From: Oscillospiraceae bacterium
GTDB taxonomy: Bacteria; Bacillota; Clostridia; Oscillospirales; Oscillospiraceae
Reading direction: 5' to 3'
Assembly: GCA_902760845.1 (NCBI GenBank)
Contig: CACWHX010000008.1
Span: 1-54,161 of the forward strand
Length of the DNA: 54,161 nt
Of this stretch, positions 40,946-52,029 are shown one piece after another; within the stretch, counting starts at the first letter, position 1; each line of letters begins with the position of its first letter. The position numbers and the translations under genes are program-made. The notes under the pieces are model-generated. The model was not told where the DNA came from and did no database searches. It saw only the letters and a list, made by a program, of their open reading frames with translations.

Positions 40946-40974
40946 TTGACATACAAGCCTGCCCGCTATAAGAT
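40946..40974 (+). promoter_or_regulatory. Promoter of metK
   Basis: TTGACA, 17-base spacer, TAAGAT. The start lies just upstream of the SAM riboswitch. Confidence 0.75.
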
Positions 40975-40994
40975 AAACACACAATTTGATATGC

Positions 40995-41139
40995 CTTATC
41001 AAGAGTGGCGGAGGGACCGGCCCTGTGAAGCCCGGCAACCTGCGGTATGCGCAAGGTGCCAAATCCGGCGGTGTAACATCGAAAGATGAGGATGGATCGT
41101 TTCTCCCTGCCCCGCCGTCCGGCGGGGCAGTTTGATTTT
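40995..41139 (+). promoter_or_regulatory. SAM-I (S-box) riboswitch with terminator
   Basis: The aptamer (40995-41090) shows CTTATCAAGAG, GGCGGAGGGA, GCCCGGCAACC and AAGGTGCCAAATCC, with closing helix CTTATC/GATGAG. The expression platform is the hairpin GCCCCGCC/GGCGGGGC (41109-41128) followed by AGTTTGATTTTG. High S-adenosylmethionine is expected to stop transcription before metK. Confidence 0.95.
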
Positions 41140-41169
41140 GTATCTTCTATCGAAAGGATCTGATATACA

Positions 41170-42363
41170 ATGGCGCATCATCTGTTTACTTCCGAGTCCG
41201 TAACGGAGGGACATCCCGACAAGATCTGCGACCAGATCTCCGACGCGGTGCTGGACGCGATTCTGGAGCAGGACCCGAACGGCCGCGTCGCCTGCGAGGT
41301 CACGGCGACGACCGGCATCGTGAACGTCATGGGCGAAATCACGACCAACTGTTATGTGGACATCCCCAAGCTCGTCCGGCGCACGGTCCGCGAGATCGGC
41401 TATGACCGCGCGGACATTGGCTTTGACGGCAGCTCCTGCGCCGTCGTGACCAGCATCGACGAGCAGAGCGGTGACATTGCCCTCGGCGTGGACAAGTCTC
41501 TTGAGAGCAAGGAGACCGGGTCTGACGCGCTGGACAACGGCGCCGGCGACCAGGGCATGATGTTCGGCTACGCCTGCAACGAGACGCCGGAGCGCATGCC
41601 GCTCGCGATCTCGCTCGCGCACAAGCTCGCAAAGCGGCTCGCCGCCGTGCGCAAGGAGGGTGTGGTGGATTACCTGCGTCCCGACGGCAAAACGCAGGTC
41701 ACAGTGGAGTATGATGAAGAAAATCGGCCCGTTCGCATCCACACGGTGGTGCTCTCCACACAACACGCGCCGGAGGTCTCCATCGAGCGGCTGCGGCGCG
41801 ATATGATCGACCTTGTCATCCGCCCGACGCTTCCGGCGGCGCTGCTCGACGATGAGACGCGCTATCTCATCAACCCCACCGGCCGCTTCGTCGTCGGCGG
41901 CCCGTGCGCGGACTCCGGCCTCACCGGGCGCAAGATCATCGTGGACACCTACGGCGGCAGCGCCCCGCACGGCGGCGGCGCGTTCTCCGGCAAGGACCCG
42001 ACGAAGGTGGACCGCAGCGCCACATATGCCGCGCGCTACGTGGCGAAAAATCTCGTCGCCGCGGGCCTTGCCGACCGCTGCCTCGTGCAGCTGGCCTACG
42101 CCATCGGCGTGGCGGAGCCGGTGTCCATCCTGGTGGACACCCAGGGCACCGGCACGGCGCCGGACGCGGTGCTCGCCGAGGCCGTGCGCAAGGTGTTCGA
42201 CCTGCGCCCGACGGCCATCATCCGGGATCTCGATCTCGCAAAGCCCATCTATCGCCGGCTTGCGGCCTACGGCCATATGGGCCGCGAGGAGCTCGGCGTC
42301 CGCTGGGAGGAGACCGACCGCACGGACGAGCTCCTGGCGGCCGTAAAAGCCCTCCAATCATAA
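41170..42363 (+). CDS. metK: S-adenosylmethionine synthetase
   Basis: Makes S-adenosylmethionine from methionine and ATP; 397 residues, standard length. N-terminal [24 protein letters not shown] motif, the signature [12 protein letters not shown], and the Gly/Asp-rich [17 protein letters not shown] loop are conserved. Controlled by the SAM-I riboswitch immediately upstream. AAGGA lies about 11 bases before the ATG. Confidence 0.98.
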   Translation: MAHHLFTSESVTEGHPDKICDQISDAVLDAILEQDPNGRVACEVTATTGIVNVMGEITTNCYVDIPKLVRRTVREIGYDRADIGFDGSSCAVVTSIDEQSGDIALGVDKSLESKETGSDALDNGAGDQGMMFGYACNETPERMPLAISLAHKLAKRLAAVRKEGVVDYLRPDGKTQVTVEYDEENRPVRIHTVVLSTQHAPEVSIERLRRDMIDLVIRPTLPAALLDDETRYLINPTGRFVVGGPCADSGLTGRKIIVDTYGGSAPHGGGAFSGKDPTKVDRSATYAARYVAKNLVAAGLADRCLVQLAYAIGVAEPVSILVDTQGTGTAPDAVLAEAVRKVFDLRPTAIIRDLDLAKPIYRRLAAYGHMGREELGVRWEETDRTDELLAAVKALQS

Positions 42364-42402
42364 ATATTACCCCGCGTGAAAATCACGCGGGGCAATATTT
42401 AT
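42362..42402. terminator. Bidirectional terminator between metK and dnaJ
   Basis: AAATATT-a-CCCCGCGTGA and its complement around AAAA, with A/T-rich arms giving U-runs for both converging genes. Confidence 0.88.
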
Positions 42403-42411
42403 GGTCTTATA

Positions 42412-43548
42412 TTATTTTTTCTTCTTTCCGCCGAAAAAGCTGCCGCCGGATTTCGGCTCCGGGACCGGCTCCTGCATGGACGCGGCATAGGCGCGCAGGC
42501 GCTCCTTCTGTTCGGCCGTCATGTTTTTCGGCACGTTCACGGCGATCGTCACGAACTGGTCGCCGCGGCCGCTCTTGCTCTGCAGATACGGGATGCCCTT
42601 GCCGCGCAGACGAAACACGCTCCCCGGCTGCGTCCCCTCCGGAATGGTGAGCTTCACCTTGCCGTCGATGGTGGGCACCTCGATCTCCGCGCCGAGCGCG
42701 GCTTGCGCGAAGGTGACCGGCATCTCGAGCAGGACGGCGTTGCCGTCGCGCTCAAACAGCGGGTGCGGCCGCACCATCACGGTGACGAGCAGGTCGCCCT
42801 GCGGGCCGCCGTCCTGCCCGGCGTTGCCCTGACCGCGCAGCGAGATGGTCTGCCCGTCGTCGATGCCGGCAGGGATCTTAATGTTGATCTTCTGATTTTT
42901 GCGCACGGCGCCCCGGCCGCCGCACTTGGGGCACGGCGTGTGGACGACCTTGCCCCGGCCGCCGCACTTTTTGCACGGGGCGCTGGCCTGCACCATGCCG
43001 AACGGCGTGCGCTGGGTGGTGCGCACCGAGCCGGTGCCGTTGCAGTCCGGGCAGGTCTCCGGGTGCGTGCCGGGCGCCGCGCCGGTGCCCTTGCAGTCCG
43101 GACACGTCTCCACGCGGCCGATGTTGATCTCCTTGTTGCAGCCGAAGGCCGCCTCCTCAAAGGAAATCGTCACGCGGGCGCGCAGGCTCTCGCCCCGGCG
43201 CGGACCGCTGCGCTGCTGCCCGCCGCCGAAGATATCGCCAAAGCCGCCGAAGATGTCGCCAAAGATATCGCCGAAACCGCCGAAGCCGCCGAAGCCGCCG
43301 TCAAACCCGCCGGCCGCGGGATCAAACGCCGCGTGCCCGAACTGATCGTACTTCGCGCGCTTATCGGGATCGGAGAGCACCTCATATGCCTCGTTGATCT
43401 CCTTGAAGCGCGCCTCGCACGCTTTGTCGTTCGGGTGCAGATCGGGGTGATTGGCCTTTGCCGCCTTGCGGAACGCCTTTTTGATTTCGTCGTCAGAGGC
43501 GCCCTTCTCTACGCCGAGCACCTCATAATAATCTCGTTTTTCAGCCAT
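42412..43548 (-). CDS. dnaJ: Chaperone DnaJ
   Basis: 378-residue type I J-protein, co-chaperone of DnaK. J domain with HPD at 34-36, Gly/Phe-rich linker (about 78-110, GGFGGFGDIFGDIFGG-type), four zinc-finger motifs CPDCKGTG, CPDCNGTG, CKKCGGRG, CPKCGGRG, and the C-terminal substrate domains. It ends in a Gly/Lys tail GGKKKK. GAGG precedes the ATG. Last gene of hrcA-grpE-dnaK-dnaJ. Confidence 0.98.
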   Translation of the reverse strand: MAEKRDYYEVLGVEKGASDDEIKKAFRKAAKANHPDLHPNDKACEARFKEINEAYEVLSDPDKRAKYDQFGHAAFDPAAGGFDGGFGGFGGFGDIFGDIFGGFGDIFGGGQQRSGPRRGESLRARVTISFEEAAFGCNKEINIGRVETCPDCKGTGAAPGTHPETCPDCNGTGSVRTTQRTPFGMVQASAPCKKCGGRGKVVHTPCPKCGGRGAVRKNQKINIKIPAGIDDGQTISLRGQGNAGQDGGPQGDLLVTVMVRPHPLFERDGNAVLLEMPVTFAQAALGAEIEVPTIDGKVKLTIPEGTQPGSVFRLRGKGIPYLQSKSGRGDQFVTIAVNVPKNMTAEQKERLRAYAASMQEPVPEPKSGGSFFGGKKKK

Positions 43549-43608
43549 ATGTGAATCCTCATATGCGGGCGCACAGAGCGTGCGCCCGCAAAATCGTGAT
43601 TGGATCGC

Positions 43609-45501
<1,893 letters not shown>

Positions 45502-46119
45502 TTAATTGGCCACCTTGACCATGGAATAACGCAGAATTTTGTCGCCGACGCGGAAGCCCTTTTCGAACTCCTCAATGACGACGCTCTCGCCGACGCTCTC
45601 GTCCTCGACGTGCATGACGGCGTTGTGGAGATTGGCGTCGAACGCCTGCCCGACCGCCTCGATCATCGTGACGCCGAGCTGCGTGAGCGCCGTCTCAAAC
45701 TGCGTCATAATCATCTCCAGCCCCTTCCGGGCGGGATCGTCCTCCGCCGTCTGGGAGAGCGCGCGGGACAGGCTGTCGTACACCGGCAGGAATTTTTTCA
45801 GCGTGTCGCACCGCACGTCGGTGTAGATGCTCTCGCGCTCCTTCGCGCTGCGGCGGCGGAAATTGTCATACTCCGCGAGCAGGCGGAGATATTTGTCCTT
45901 TTCAGCGGCCAGCGTCTCCTCGGCGGAGGGGGCCGCCTCAGCGGGCGCGGCCGGCTCCCCGGCGGGCTCCGCTTTCGCTTCCGGCTTCGGCTCCGGCTTT
46001 TTCTCCGGCGCCTTTCCGGCTTTCTTCTCTTTCTCTTCGGCCGTGACGTCGGCCGTCTGCTCCTGGCCGTTCCCGGTCTTTTCGACCTCGGGCGCCTCAG
46101 GATTCTTCTGTTTGGCCAT
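45502..46119 (-). CDS. grpE: Nucleotide exchange factor GrpE
   Basis: 205-residue co-chaperone that releases ADP from DnaK. The first 70 residues are low-complexity Lys/Glu/Ala/Pro; the core has the long helix with LAAEKDKYLRLLAEYDNFRRR and the C-terminal beta domain FDANLHNAVMHVEDE. The start overlaps the end of hrcA by 23 bases; GGAG precedes the ATG. Confidence 0.97.
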   Translation of the reverse strand: MAKQKNPEAPEVEKTGNGQEQTADVTAEEKEKKAGKAPEKKPEPKPEAKAEPAGEPAAPAEAAPSAEETLAAEKDKYLRLLAEYDNFRRRSAKERESIYTDVRCDTLKKFLPVYDSLSRALSQTAEDDPARKGLEMIMTQFETALTQLGVTMIEAVGQAFDANLHNAVMHVEDESVGESVVIEEFEKGFRVGDKILRYSMVKVAN

Positions 46120-47200
46120 TGCTGTCTTCTCCCTTTATGATGAGCTTATTGTCCAGCCCCGGAGGCGGCATGCTGCCCCCGCCGAGTCGCCGGGAAAGGC
46201 CGGCCGCGATAAAGCTGAGCTTCGCGGCCACCTTGGAATAGTCCATGCGCGTGGGGCCGACCACGCCGATCAGGCCCCGCATATTGTCGCCCGCGTCATA
46301 GCTCGCGATGACGACGCTGGAGTCCTTCAGCTCCTCGGCCACGTTCTCCGGACCGATCAGCACGCGGATCTCGTTCTCCCCGCCGAGATCGCTCAGCGGC
46401 AGATCCAGCAGGTGCCCCCCGTCCGAGAGGTAGCTCATGAGCCTGTGCGCCTTGTCCGGGTCGCGAAACTCCGGCTGGTGCAGCAGCTGCGACTCGCCGA
46501 CGAGATAGGCCTGCGCCTCCTGCGCGGTGCTGAGCACCTCGATGGCAAAGGCGGCAATCACCGCCGTGAGACCCAGATTGTCCTCCGCCGCGCGCTCCGC
46601 CGCGTGGATCACCGTGGGGGTGATCTCCTCCTCGCTCACGCCCGTAAAGTGCGCATTGAAGAGCGTCCCGAGCTTTTGGATCATGCTCTGATCGACCGAA
46701 ACCGGCAGATGCACGAGCTTATTTTGCACCGTGTCATTGCTGAGCATGACGACGATGATGAACGTGTTCGCGTCGATATAGATGAGATCGAATCGCGAAA
46801 TCGTGGCCGCCGGTCGGGCGGCCAGCGTGAGCGCCGGGTAGTTCGTCATCTGCGAGGCGAGCCGCCCCGCGTCGTTCATCAGCTGCCCGGTCTCCTGCAG
46901 CCGCTCGCCGAGACCGCGGTCAATCGCCGCCGTCTCCTCCGGCGAAAGCTCCTGCCGCTCCATCAGCTCGCTGACGTACATGCGATAGCCGAGCGGCGTC
47001 GGCACGCGGCCGGCCGAGGTGTGCGGCTGCTCCAGATAGCCGAGCGAAACCAGCTCCGCCAGCTCGTTGCGGATCGTCGCCGACGAGCACTTCAGGTCAC
47101 CCGTGGCGGCAATGGCCTTCGAGCCGACCGGTTCCGCCGTGCGGATATATTCCTCCACCACCGCGGCCAGTATTTTCTTTTTCCGGCTGCTGAGCTCCAT
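46097..47200 (-). CDS. hrcA: Heat-inducible transcription repressor HrcA
   Basis: 367-residue repressor that binds CIRCE and needs GroEL for activity. N-terminal winged helix (RKKKILAAVVEEYIRTAEPVGSK, SSATIRNELAELVSLGYLEQPHTSAGR) and C-terminal GAF-like domain (RVLIGPEN near the middle, GVVGPTRMDYSKV at the end). The ATG at 47200 has AGGGGA five bases upstream; a frame extending to 47224 has no site. A CIRCE element overlaps its promoter, so it represses the whole operon. Confidence 0.97.
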   Translation of the reverse strand: MELSSRKKKILAAVVEEYIRTAEPVGSKAIAATGDLKCSSATIRNELAELVSLGYLEQPHTSAGRVPTPLGYRMYVSELMERQELSPEETAAIDRGLGERLQETGQLMNDAGRLASQMTNYPALTLAARPAATISRFDLIYIDANTFIIVVMLSNDTVQNKLVHLPVSVDQSMIQKLGTLFNAHFTGVSEEEITPTVIHAAERAAEDNLGLTAVIAAFAIEVLSTAQEAQAYLVGESQLLHQPEFRDPDKAHRLMSYLSDGGHLLDLPLSDLGGENEIRVLIGPENVAEELKDSSVVIASYDAGDNMRGLIGVVGPTRMDYSKVAAKLSFIAAGLSRRLGGGSMPPPGLDNKLIIKGEDSNGQTEES

Positions 47201-47240
47201 TCCGATCCCCTGCCCATTTGGCACTCGATGCTTTCGTGTG

Positions 47241-47267
47241 TTGGCACTCTTGCCTTACGAGTGCTAA
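47241..47267. promoter_or_regulatory. CIRCE operator
   Basis: Minus strand TTAGCACTC, nine bases, GAGTGCCAA: one mismatch in the outer part of the canonical TTAGCACTC-N9-GAGTGCTAA. It overlaps the -10 of the hrcA promoter. A further GGCACTC half site lies at about 47219-47225. Confidence 0.96.
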
Positions 47268-47294
47268 TTTACCACCGTTCCGCGCCGATGTCAA
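47266..47294 (-). promoter_or_regulatory. Promoter of hrcA-grpE-dnaK-dnaJ
   Basis: Minus strand TTGACA (47294-47289), 17-base spacer, TAAATT (47271-47266), directly abutting CIRCE. Confidence 0.88.
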
Positions 47295-47416
47295 GGCCGC
47301 CGCGAGCGATTTGACAAATTGTTCATAAATTATTTCCCTCTTATTTAAAATGGGTCCTGCGGGGCGGAATATGCGCCGTGTCGTGCGGCCGCGCAAAAAA
47401 ATCTTTTGAAAAGTCC

Positions 47417-47445
47417 TTGCATTCCGCGCGGCAATATGCTACAAT
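47417..47445 (+). promoter_or_regulatory. Promoter of rpmE
   Basis: TTGCAT, 17-base spacer, TACAAT. Leader of about 60 bases. Confidence 0.72.
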
Positions 47446-47513
47446 TCACTTTGCGTCTTGTAACCCCGGCGTGCGCCGTGCTCAAGACAGCCTATTGCGA
47501 GGAGTTTTTTACG

Positions 47514-47714
47514 ATGAAATCCGGAATCCATCCCGATTATCAGCCGACCACCATCCGCTGCGCCTGCGGCGCGGTGTATGAGACCGGCTCCACCAAGCAG
47601 AACATCACCGTTGAAATCTGCGCCAAGTGCCACCCGTTCTACACCGGCAAGCAGAAGCTTGTCGATACCAGCGGCCGCGTGGATAAGTTCAACCGGAAAT
47701 ACGGCATTCAGTAA
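47514..47714 (+). CDS. rpmE: 50S ribosomal protein L31 (zinc-binding form)
   Basis: 66 residues. Cys16, Cys18, Cys36 and Cys39 (RCACG and [13 protein letters not shown]) show the zinc-binding C+ type. The start ATG at 47514 follows GCGAGGAG. A copy of the dispersed multi-hairpin element lies directly downstream. Confidence 0.97.
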   Translation: MKSGIHPDYQPTTIRCACGAVYETGSTKQNITVEICAKCHPFYTGKQKLVDTSGRVDKFNRKYGIQ

Positions 47715-47716
47715 TT

Positions 47717-47961
47717 CTGCAAACAAAAAAGGCCTCGCAGAGTTCGCGCCCGGAGGCGCGAATTGGGTCAAATCGTTTTTGCCCCGCGGCTTCGCCGTGG
47801 GGCAAAAATACTTCTCGCGGAATGGATTGCCCTCCTATTGCGAATCGCATTCGCAAACGAGGGCAAGGAATGCAGCGCAATCCCCCTCCTGTCGAAAACT
47901 TGTTTTTCGACAGGCTCAGGCGGCATCCGAGCGCTCGGATGCCGCTTTTTGTCTGTCGAAA
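47717..47961 (-). repeat. Dispersed multi-hairpin intergenic element, copy B
   Basis: Reverse-complement copy of the element at 37.6 kb. It contains GCGCCCGGAGGCGC, the TTTTTGCCCC hairpin with loop CGGCTTCGCC, the CGAATCGCATTCG palindrome and CTGTCGAAAAC..TTTTTCGACAG (47889-47913), then a partial CTGTCGAAAAGG at 47951. It has no ORF of its own. Matching blocks exceed 90% by eye across about 185 bases. Confidence 0.85.
47920..47950 (+). terminator. Intrinsic terminator upstream of the antiporter gene
   Basis: GCGGCATCCGA/TCGGATGCCGC with loop GCGC, followed by TTTTT. Confidence 0.85.
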
Positions 47962-48020
47962 AGGATGCTTCCTGACCGCTTTCGCGGCATCTGACCTTTT
48001 CTTTTCAAAGGAGCGCGCCT

Positions 48021-49325
48021 ATGGATTTTGCCACTCTCCTGCTGTTCTGCGCCGCGCTGACGGGGTGCGTCGCGCTCGGTTGGTCGATCCTGTATCCACT
48101 GCTGTTCGGCTTTCTGCTGTTTTGTCTCTACGGGCGCTGGAAGCGCGTGTCGTGGCGCGCGCTGCTGCGCGCGGCGTGGGGCGGGATCCGGACGATCCAA
48201 AGCCTCATCGTGGTGTTCCTCCTCATCGGGATGCTCACGGCGCTGTGGCGCGCCGCGGGCACCGTGCCGGTCATCGTGTGCTATGCCGCGCGGCTGATCC
48301 GCCCCGCCGTCTTTCTGCTGATGGCGTTTCTGCTCAACTGCGGCGTGTCGCTGCTGATGGGCACCTCCTTCGGCACGGCGGCGACCATGGGCGTCATCTG
48401 CGCGACGATGGGGGCCGCCATGGGCGTCTCGCCCGTGTGGACCGGCGGCGCGGTGCTGGCGGGCGCATTTTTCGGCGACCGCTGCGCCCCCGTCTCCACG
48501 AGCGCGCTGCTCGTATGCGAGCTGACCGGGACCGATCTGTTTTCCAACATCCGCGCCATGCTTCGCGCGTCGCTCGTGCCGACGCTGCTGGCCTGCGCGG
48601 TCTATCTCGCCGCCGGCATCGCGCTGCCCGCCGCCGGAGACGGCGTGGACATTCGCGCGATCTTCGCGCAGGAGTTTGACCTGTACTGGCTGGCGCTGCT
48701 GCCCGCCGCCGCCATTCTCGTGCTCTCGGTTTTCCGGGTGAACGTCAAGGCGGCCATGTCCGTCAGCATCGGCGCGGCGTTCATTCTTTGCCTCACCCTG
48801 CAGCATGATTCGCTCGCCGGGACGCTGCGGCTGATGCTGCTCGGCTACCGCGCCGCGGCGCCGGACGTGGCCGCGATGCTCGACGGCGGCGGCATCGTCT
48901 CCATGGTGAACGTCACGGCCATTGTCGCGCTGTCGTCGTCCTACGCGGGCCTGTTCGAGGCGACGGGCCTGCTCGACAATCTCCAGCGCGGCGTCTCGAA
49001 GCTGGCGCGCCGCGCCACGCCGCACGGCGCCATTGCCTGCACCGCGCTGCTGACCTCTATCGTCGGCTGCAATCAGACCTTCGCCATCATTCTGACGCAC
49101 CAGCTCTGCCGCGGCGTGGAGCCGGAGCCGGAATCCATGGCGCTGGCGCTGGAGGATACGGCGGTCGTCATCGCGCCGCTGGTGCCGTGGTCCATCGCGG
49201 CGGCCGTGCCGCTCTCGACCATCGGCGCGCCGTCAAGCGGAATTTTGACCGCGTGCTTTCTCTACCTTCTCCCGCTGTGGCACGTCCTGACGCACCGGAA
49301 AACGCACAGCGCCGCGCGCTTATGA
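48021..49325 (+). CDS. Na+/H+ antiporter, NhaC family
   Basis: 434-residue membrane protein with about 11-12 segments. NhaC-type residues include LLMGTSFGTAATMGVI, GGAVLAGAFFGDRCAPVSTSALLV (the conserved FGD and SP/ST motif), SSSYAGLFEATGL and a C-terminal APLVPWSIAAA. The exchanged ion pair (Na+/H+, malate/lactate or other) cannot be fixed from sequence alone. AAGGAG lies eight bases before the ATG. Confidence 0.88.
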   Translation: MDFATLLLFCAALTGCVALGWSILYPLLFGFLLFCLYGRWKRVSWRALLRAAWGGIRTIQSLIVVFLLIGMLTALWRAAGTVPVIVCYAARLIRPAVFLLMAFLLNCGVSLLMGTSFGTAATMGVICATMGAAMGVSPVWTGGAVLAGAFFGDRCAPVSTSALLVCELTGTDLFSNIRAMLRASLVPTLLACAVYLAAGIALPAAGDGVDIRAIFAQEFDLYWLALLPAAAILVLSVFRVNVKAAMSVSIGAAFILCLTLQHDSLAGTLRLMLLGYRAAAPDVAAMLDGGGIVSMVNVTAIVALSSSYAGLFEATGLLDNLQRGVSKLARRATPHGAIACTALLTSIVGCNQTFAIILTHQLCRGVEPEPESMALALEDTAVVIAPLVPWSIAAAVPLSTIGAPSSGILTACFLYLLPLWHVLTHRKTHSAARL

Positions 49326-49386
49326 CCGCGTGCCGCGCGCCCCATTCCGCGGCGCCGCAAGCGGCGTGCTTTTTGTCCCGCTCCCC

Positions 49387-49415
49387 TTTTCAAATCCCGG
49401 TTTTTTCGGTATACT
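49387..49415 (+). promoter_or_regulatory. Possible promoter of the hflX operon
   Basis: TTTTCA, 17-base spacer, TATACT; moderate match. Confidence 0.45.
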
Positions 49416-49449
49416 AAGAAACATCCAAAACACAGCGAAGGATGATCCC

Positions 49450-50727
49450 ATGCAAGACACCATTGAAACAAAAGAGCGCGCCGTGCTGGCGGGGCTGGCC
49501 GCGGCGAGTATGGAGCCGCGCGAGCGCTCCACGGAAAGCTCCATGCAGGAGCTGGCCGCGCTGGCGGAGACCGCCGGCGGCGAAGTCGTGGCGACGCTGC
49601 TGCAGAACAAGACCGCGCCCGATCCCCGCACCTTCCTCGGCGAAGGCAAGGTCGCGGAGCTGAAGGCGTGCATCGAGGCAAACGCATGCGACCTCGCCGT
49701 GTTCGACAATGAGCTCAGCCCGTCGCAGATGCGCGTGCTGTCCGAGGAGCTCGGCGTGCGCGTGCTCGACCGCTCGGGCCTCATTCTCGATATCTTCGCC
49801 CAGCGCGCCCGGACGCGCGAGGGGCAGCTGCAGGTGGAGCTCGCGCAGTATCAGTACCTGCTGCCGCGGCTGACCGGCATGTGGACGCATCTCGTGCGGC
49901 AGACCGCCTCGGGCGGCTCGTCGCCGATCGGCACACGCGGCCCCGGCGAAACGCAGCTGGAGACCGACCGCCGCCACATCCGCCGCAAGATCCAGAAGCT
50001 TGAGGAAGAGCTGGAGGCCGTGCGCAAGGTGCGCGGCACGCAGCGCCGCCGCCGCGAGAAAAACGGAATGCCGGTCGTGGCGCTCGTGGGCTACACGAAC
50101 GCGGGCAAGTCCACGCTTCTGAACCAGCTCACGGGCGCGGACATTCCGGCGAACGACCGACTGTTCGACACGCTGGACACCACCACCCGCCGCCTGCAGG
50201 TGGACGACGCGCAGGAGGTCCTGCTCTCGGACACGGTCGGCTTCATCCGCAAGCTGCCGCACCATCTGGTGGAGGCGTTCAAGGCCACGCTGGAGGAGCT
50301 CAGCTACGCCGACGTGCTGCTGCACGTGATCGACATCTCCAACCCCGAGTGGGAGACGCAGGCGGAGGTCGTGGACCGGCTGATCGCGGAGCTCGGCGCG
50401 GCGCAGACGCCGTGCATCCGCGTGTTCAACAAATGCGACGCCTACGTCGGCATCCTGCCGCGCGGGGCGGACGTGGTGTGCATCTCGGCGCGCACCGGCG
50501 AGGGCGCGGCCGAGCTGCTGGAAAAAGTGGCGCAGACGCTGGCACGCAAAAATCGCCGCGCGGTGCTGCGCCTGCCATATACGGAGGGCGCGCTGCTGGA
50601 GCTGCTGCATCGCGAGTGCGCCGTGCTGCGCACGGAGTATCGGGACGACTGCGTGGAACTGGAGGCCGTCGTCAAGCCCGAGCATTGGGGAAAGGTGAAC
50701 GCCTATGCAGTACCCGAACACGATTGA
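49450..50727 (+). CDS. hflX: GTPase HflX
   Basis: 425-residue ribosome-associated GTPase that splits or rescues stalled ribosomes. N-terminal HflX domain (DPRTFLGEGKVAEL, FDNELSPSQMR, RSGLILDIFAQRARTREG), Gly-rich GTRGPGETQLETDRR, then the G domain with VGYTNAGKSTLLN (G1), SDTVGFIRKLPHHLVEAF (G3) and NKCD (G4). The ATG at 49450 follows AAGGAT by six bases. The 3' end overlaps the GNAT gene by 23 bases. Confidence 0.97.
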   Translation: MQDTIETKERAVLAGLAAASMEPRERSTESSMQELAALAETAGGEVVATLLQNKTAPDPRTFLGEGKVAELKACIEANACDLAVFDNELSPSQMRVLSEELGVRVLDRSGLILDIFAQRARTREGQLQVELAQYQYLLPRLTGMWTHLVRQTASGGSSPIGTRGPGETQLETDRRHIRRKIQKLEEELEAVRKVRGTQRRRREKNGMPVVALVGYTNAGKSTLLNQLTGADIPANDRLFDTLDTTTRRLQVDDAQEVLLSDTVGFIRKLPHHLVEAFKATLEELSYADVLLHVIDISNPEWETQAEVVDRLIAELGAAQTPCIRVFNKCDAYVGILPRGADVVCISARTGEGAAELLEKVAQTLARKNRRAVLRLPYTEGALLELLHRECAVLRTEYRDDCVELEAVVKPEHWGKVNAYAVPEHD

Positions 50728-51268
50728 AACCGCGCGCCTGCTGCTCCGCCCCTGGCGGGAGCGCGACGCGGCGGCCCTGTACGCGCTCGCGAAGGACCCG
50801 CGCATCGGCCCCGCCGCGGGCTGGCCGGCGCACACGAGCGCGGAAAACAGCGCGGAGATCATCCGCACCGTCCTCTCCGCGCCCGGCACCTACGCCGTGA
50901 CGCTGCGCGGGGACGATGCCGCCATCGGCAGCATCGGCTTCAAGCCCACCACGTCCGAGGTCGGGCGCGGCCACCTGGAGATTGGCTACTGGGTCGGCGC
51001 GCCGTTCTGGGGCAACGGCTACATCCCCGAGGCGGTGCGCGCGCTGCTGGCGCTGGGCTTCGGCCCCCTGGGGCTGACGGAGATCTGGTGCGCGCACTAC
51101 GCCGACAATCACAAATCCCACCGCGTCATCAAAAAATGCGGCTTCACCTTCCGCTATGCGTGCACGGAGGATGTGCCGCTGCTGCACGAGCGGCGGGAGG
51201 TCTGGTATTATGCCATCACCGCCGAGCAGTGGCGGCAGCAGGGAGGGCTTGCGCATGGAGCCCTATAA
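50705..51268 (+). CDS. GNAT acetyltransferase, RimJ/RimL type
   Basis: 187-residue N-acetyltransferase: ETARLLLRPWRERDAAALYALAKDP at the start, the acetyl-CoA-binding region EIGYWVGAPFWGNGYIPEAVRALL, and DNHKSHRVIKKCGFTF. Relatives acetylate ribosomal protein N-termini or small amines; the substrate is unknown. Translationally coupled to hflX (23-base overlap), and its own 3' end overlaps the next gene. Confidence 0.92.
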   Translation: MQYPNTIETARLLLRPWRERDAAALYALAKDPRIGPAAGWPAHTSAENSAEIIRTVLSAPGTYAVTLRGDDAAIGSIGFKPTTSEVGRGHLEIGYWVGAPFWGNGYIPEAVRALLALGFGPLGLTEIWCAHYADNHKSHRVIKKCGFTFRYACTEDVPLLHERREVWYYAITAEQWRQQGGLAHGAL

Positions 51269-51902
51269 CATTCCGACCGGCGCGGGCGAATCGGAGCTGA
51301 CGGAGAAGCGCTCGACCTTCCTCGGCCACGTCCGCTGCGTGGAGACCGAGGACGAGGCCCGCGCCTTCATCGCCGCGATGAAAAAGCAATATCACGACGC
51401 GCGGCACAACTGCTGGTGCTACCGCCTCCACAGCGGCGCGGAGCGCTATTCCGACGACGGCGAGCCGCAGGGCACCGCCGGCATCCCGATGCTGGAGGTG
51501 TTCAAGCGCGCGGAGGTGACGAACGTCGTCTGCGTCGTGACGCGGTATTTCGGCGGCGTGCTGCTCGGCACGGGCGGCCTGCTGCGCGCCTACGCCAAAA
51601 GCGCGAAGGACGCGCTGGACGCCGCGGGCGTCTCCGTCGTGCGCCGGTGGGTCCGCGTGCGTGTGGCCTGCTCCTACGCGCTGCTCGAGCGCGTCAAGGG
51701 CGCGACCGCGGCCGCGGGCGGCGTGACGGAGGCGCTCGACTATGCCGCGGACGTAACGGTGACCGCCCTGCTCCCGGAGGAGACCGTCAGCGCCTTTCAG
51801 GCGCAGGTGCGCGATCTCTCCGCCGGCGCGGCGGAGGCGGTCGTCCTGGAAGAAACCATGCGCCCGGCGGCGATTTCCCGCAATCTCACCCCGCATCCAT
51901 AG
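51255..51902 (+). CDS. YigZ/IMPACT family protein
   Basis: 215 residues. N-terminal UPF0029 domain with KRSTFLGHVRCVETEDEARAFI, DARHNCWCYRL, RYSDDGEPQGTAGIPMLEV and VTRYFGGVLLGTGGLLRAYAKS, followed by a DUF1949-like C-terminal domain. Related to eukaryotic IMPACT; the bacterial function is uncertain (an RNA- or ribosome-linked role is suspected). GGGAGG precedes the ATG. Third gene of the hflX run, overlapping by 14 bases. Confidence 0.94.
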   Translation: MEPYNIPTGAGESELTEKRSTFLGHVRCVETEDEARAFIAAMKKQYHDARHNCWCYRLHSGAERYSDDGEPQGTAGIPMLEVFKRAEVTNVVCVVTRYFGGVLLGTGGLLRAYAKSAKDALDAAGVSVVRRWVRVRVACSYALLERVKGATAAAGGVTEALDYAADVTVTALLPEETVSAFQAQVRDLSAGAAEAVVLEETMRPAAISRNLTPHP

Positions 51903-51948
51903 GCGCGCTTCCCGCAGGCGATTTTTCCCGAAAACTGCAAACGATCTC

Positions 51949-51976
51949 TTGCAAATTCTCACTGGTTCGATATAAT
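51949..51976 (+). promoter_or_regulatory. Promoter of the SLH-L,D-transpeptidase gene
   Basis: TTGCAA, 16-base spacer, TATAAT. Confidence 0.68.
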
Positions 51977-52029
51977 AGAATCAAATCTGCGGCAGCTTGC
52001 CGCAAAATGCCACAATGAGGAGAACCGGA

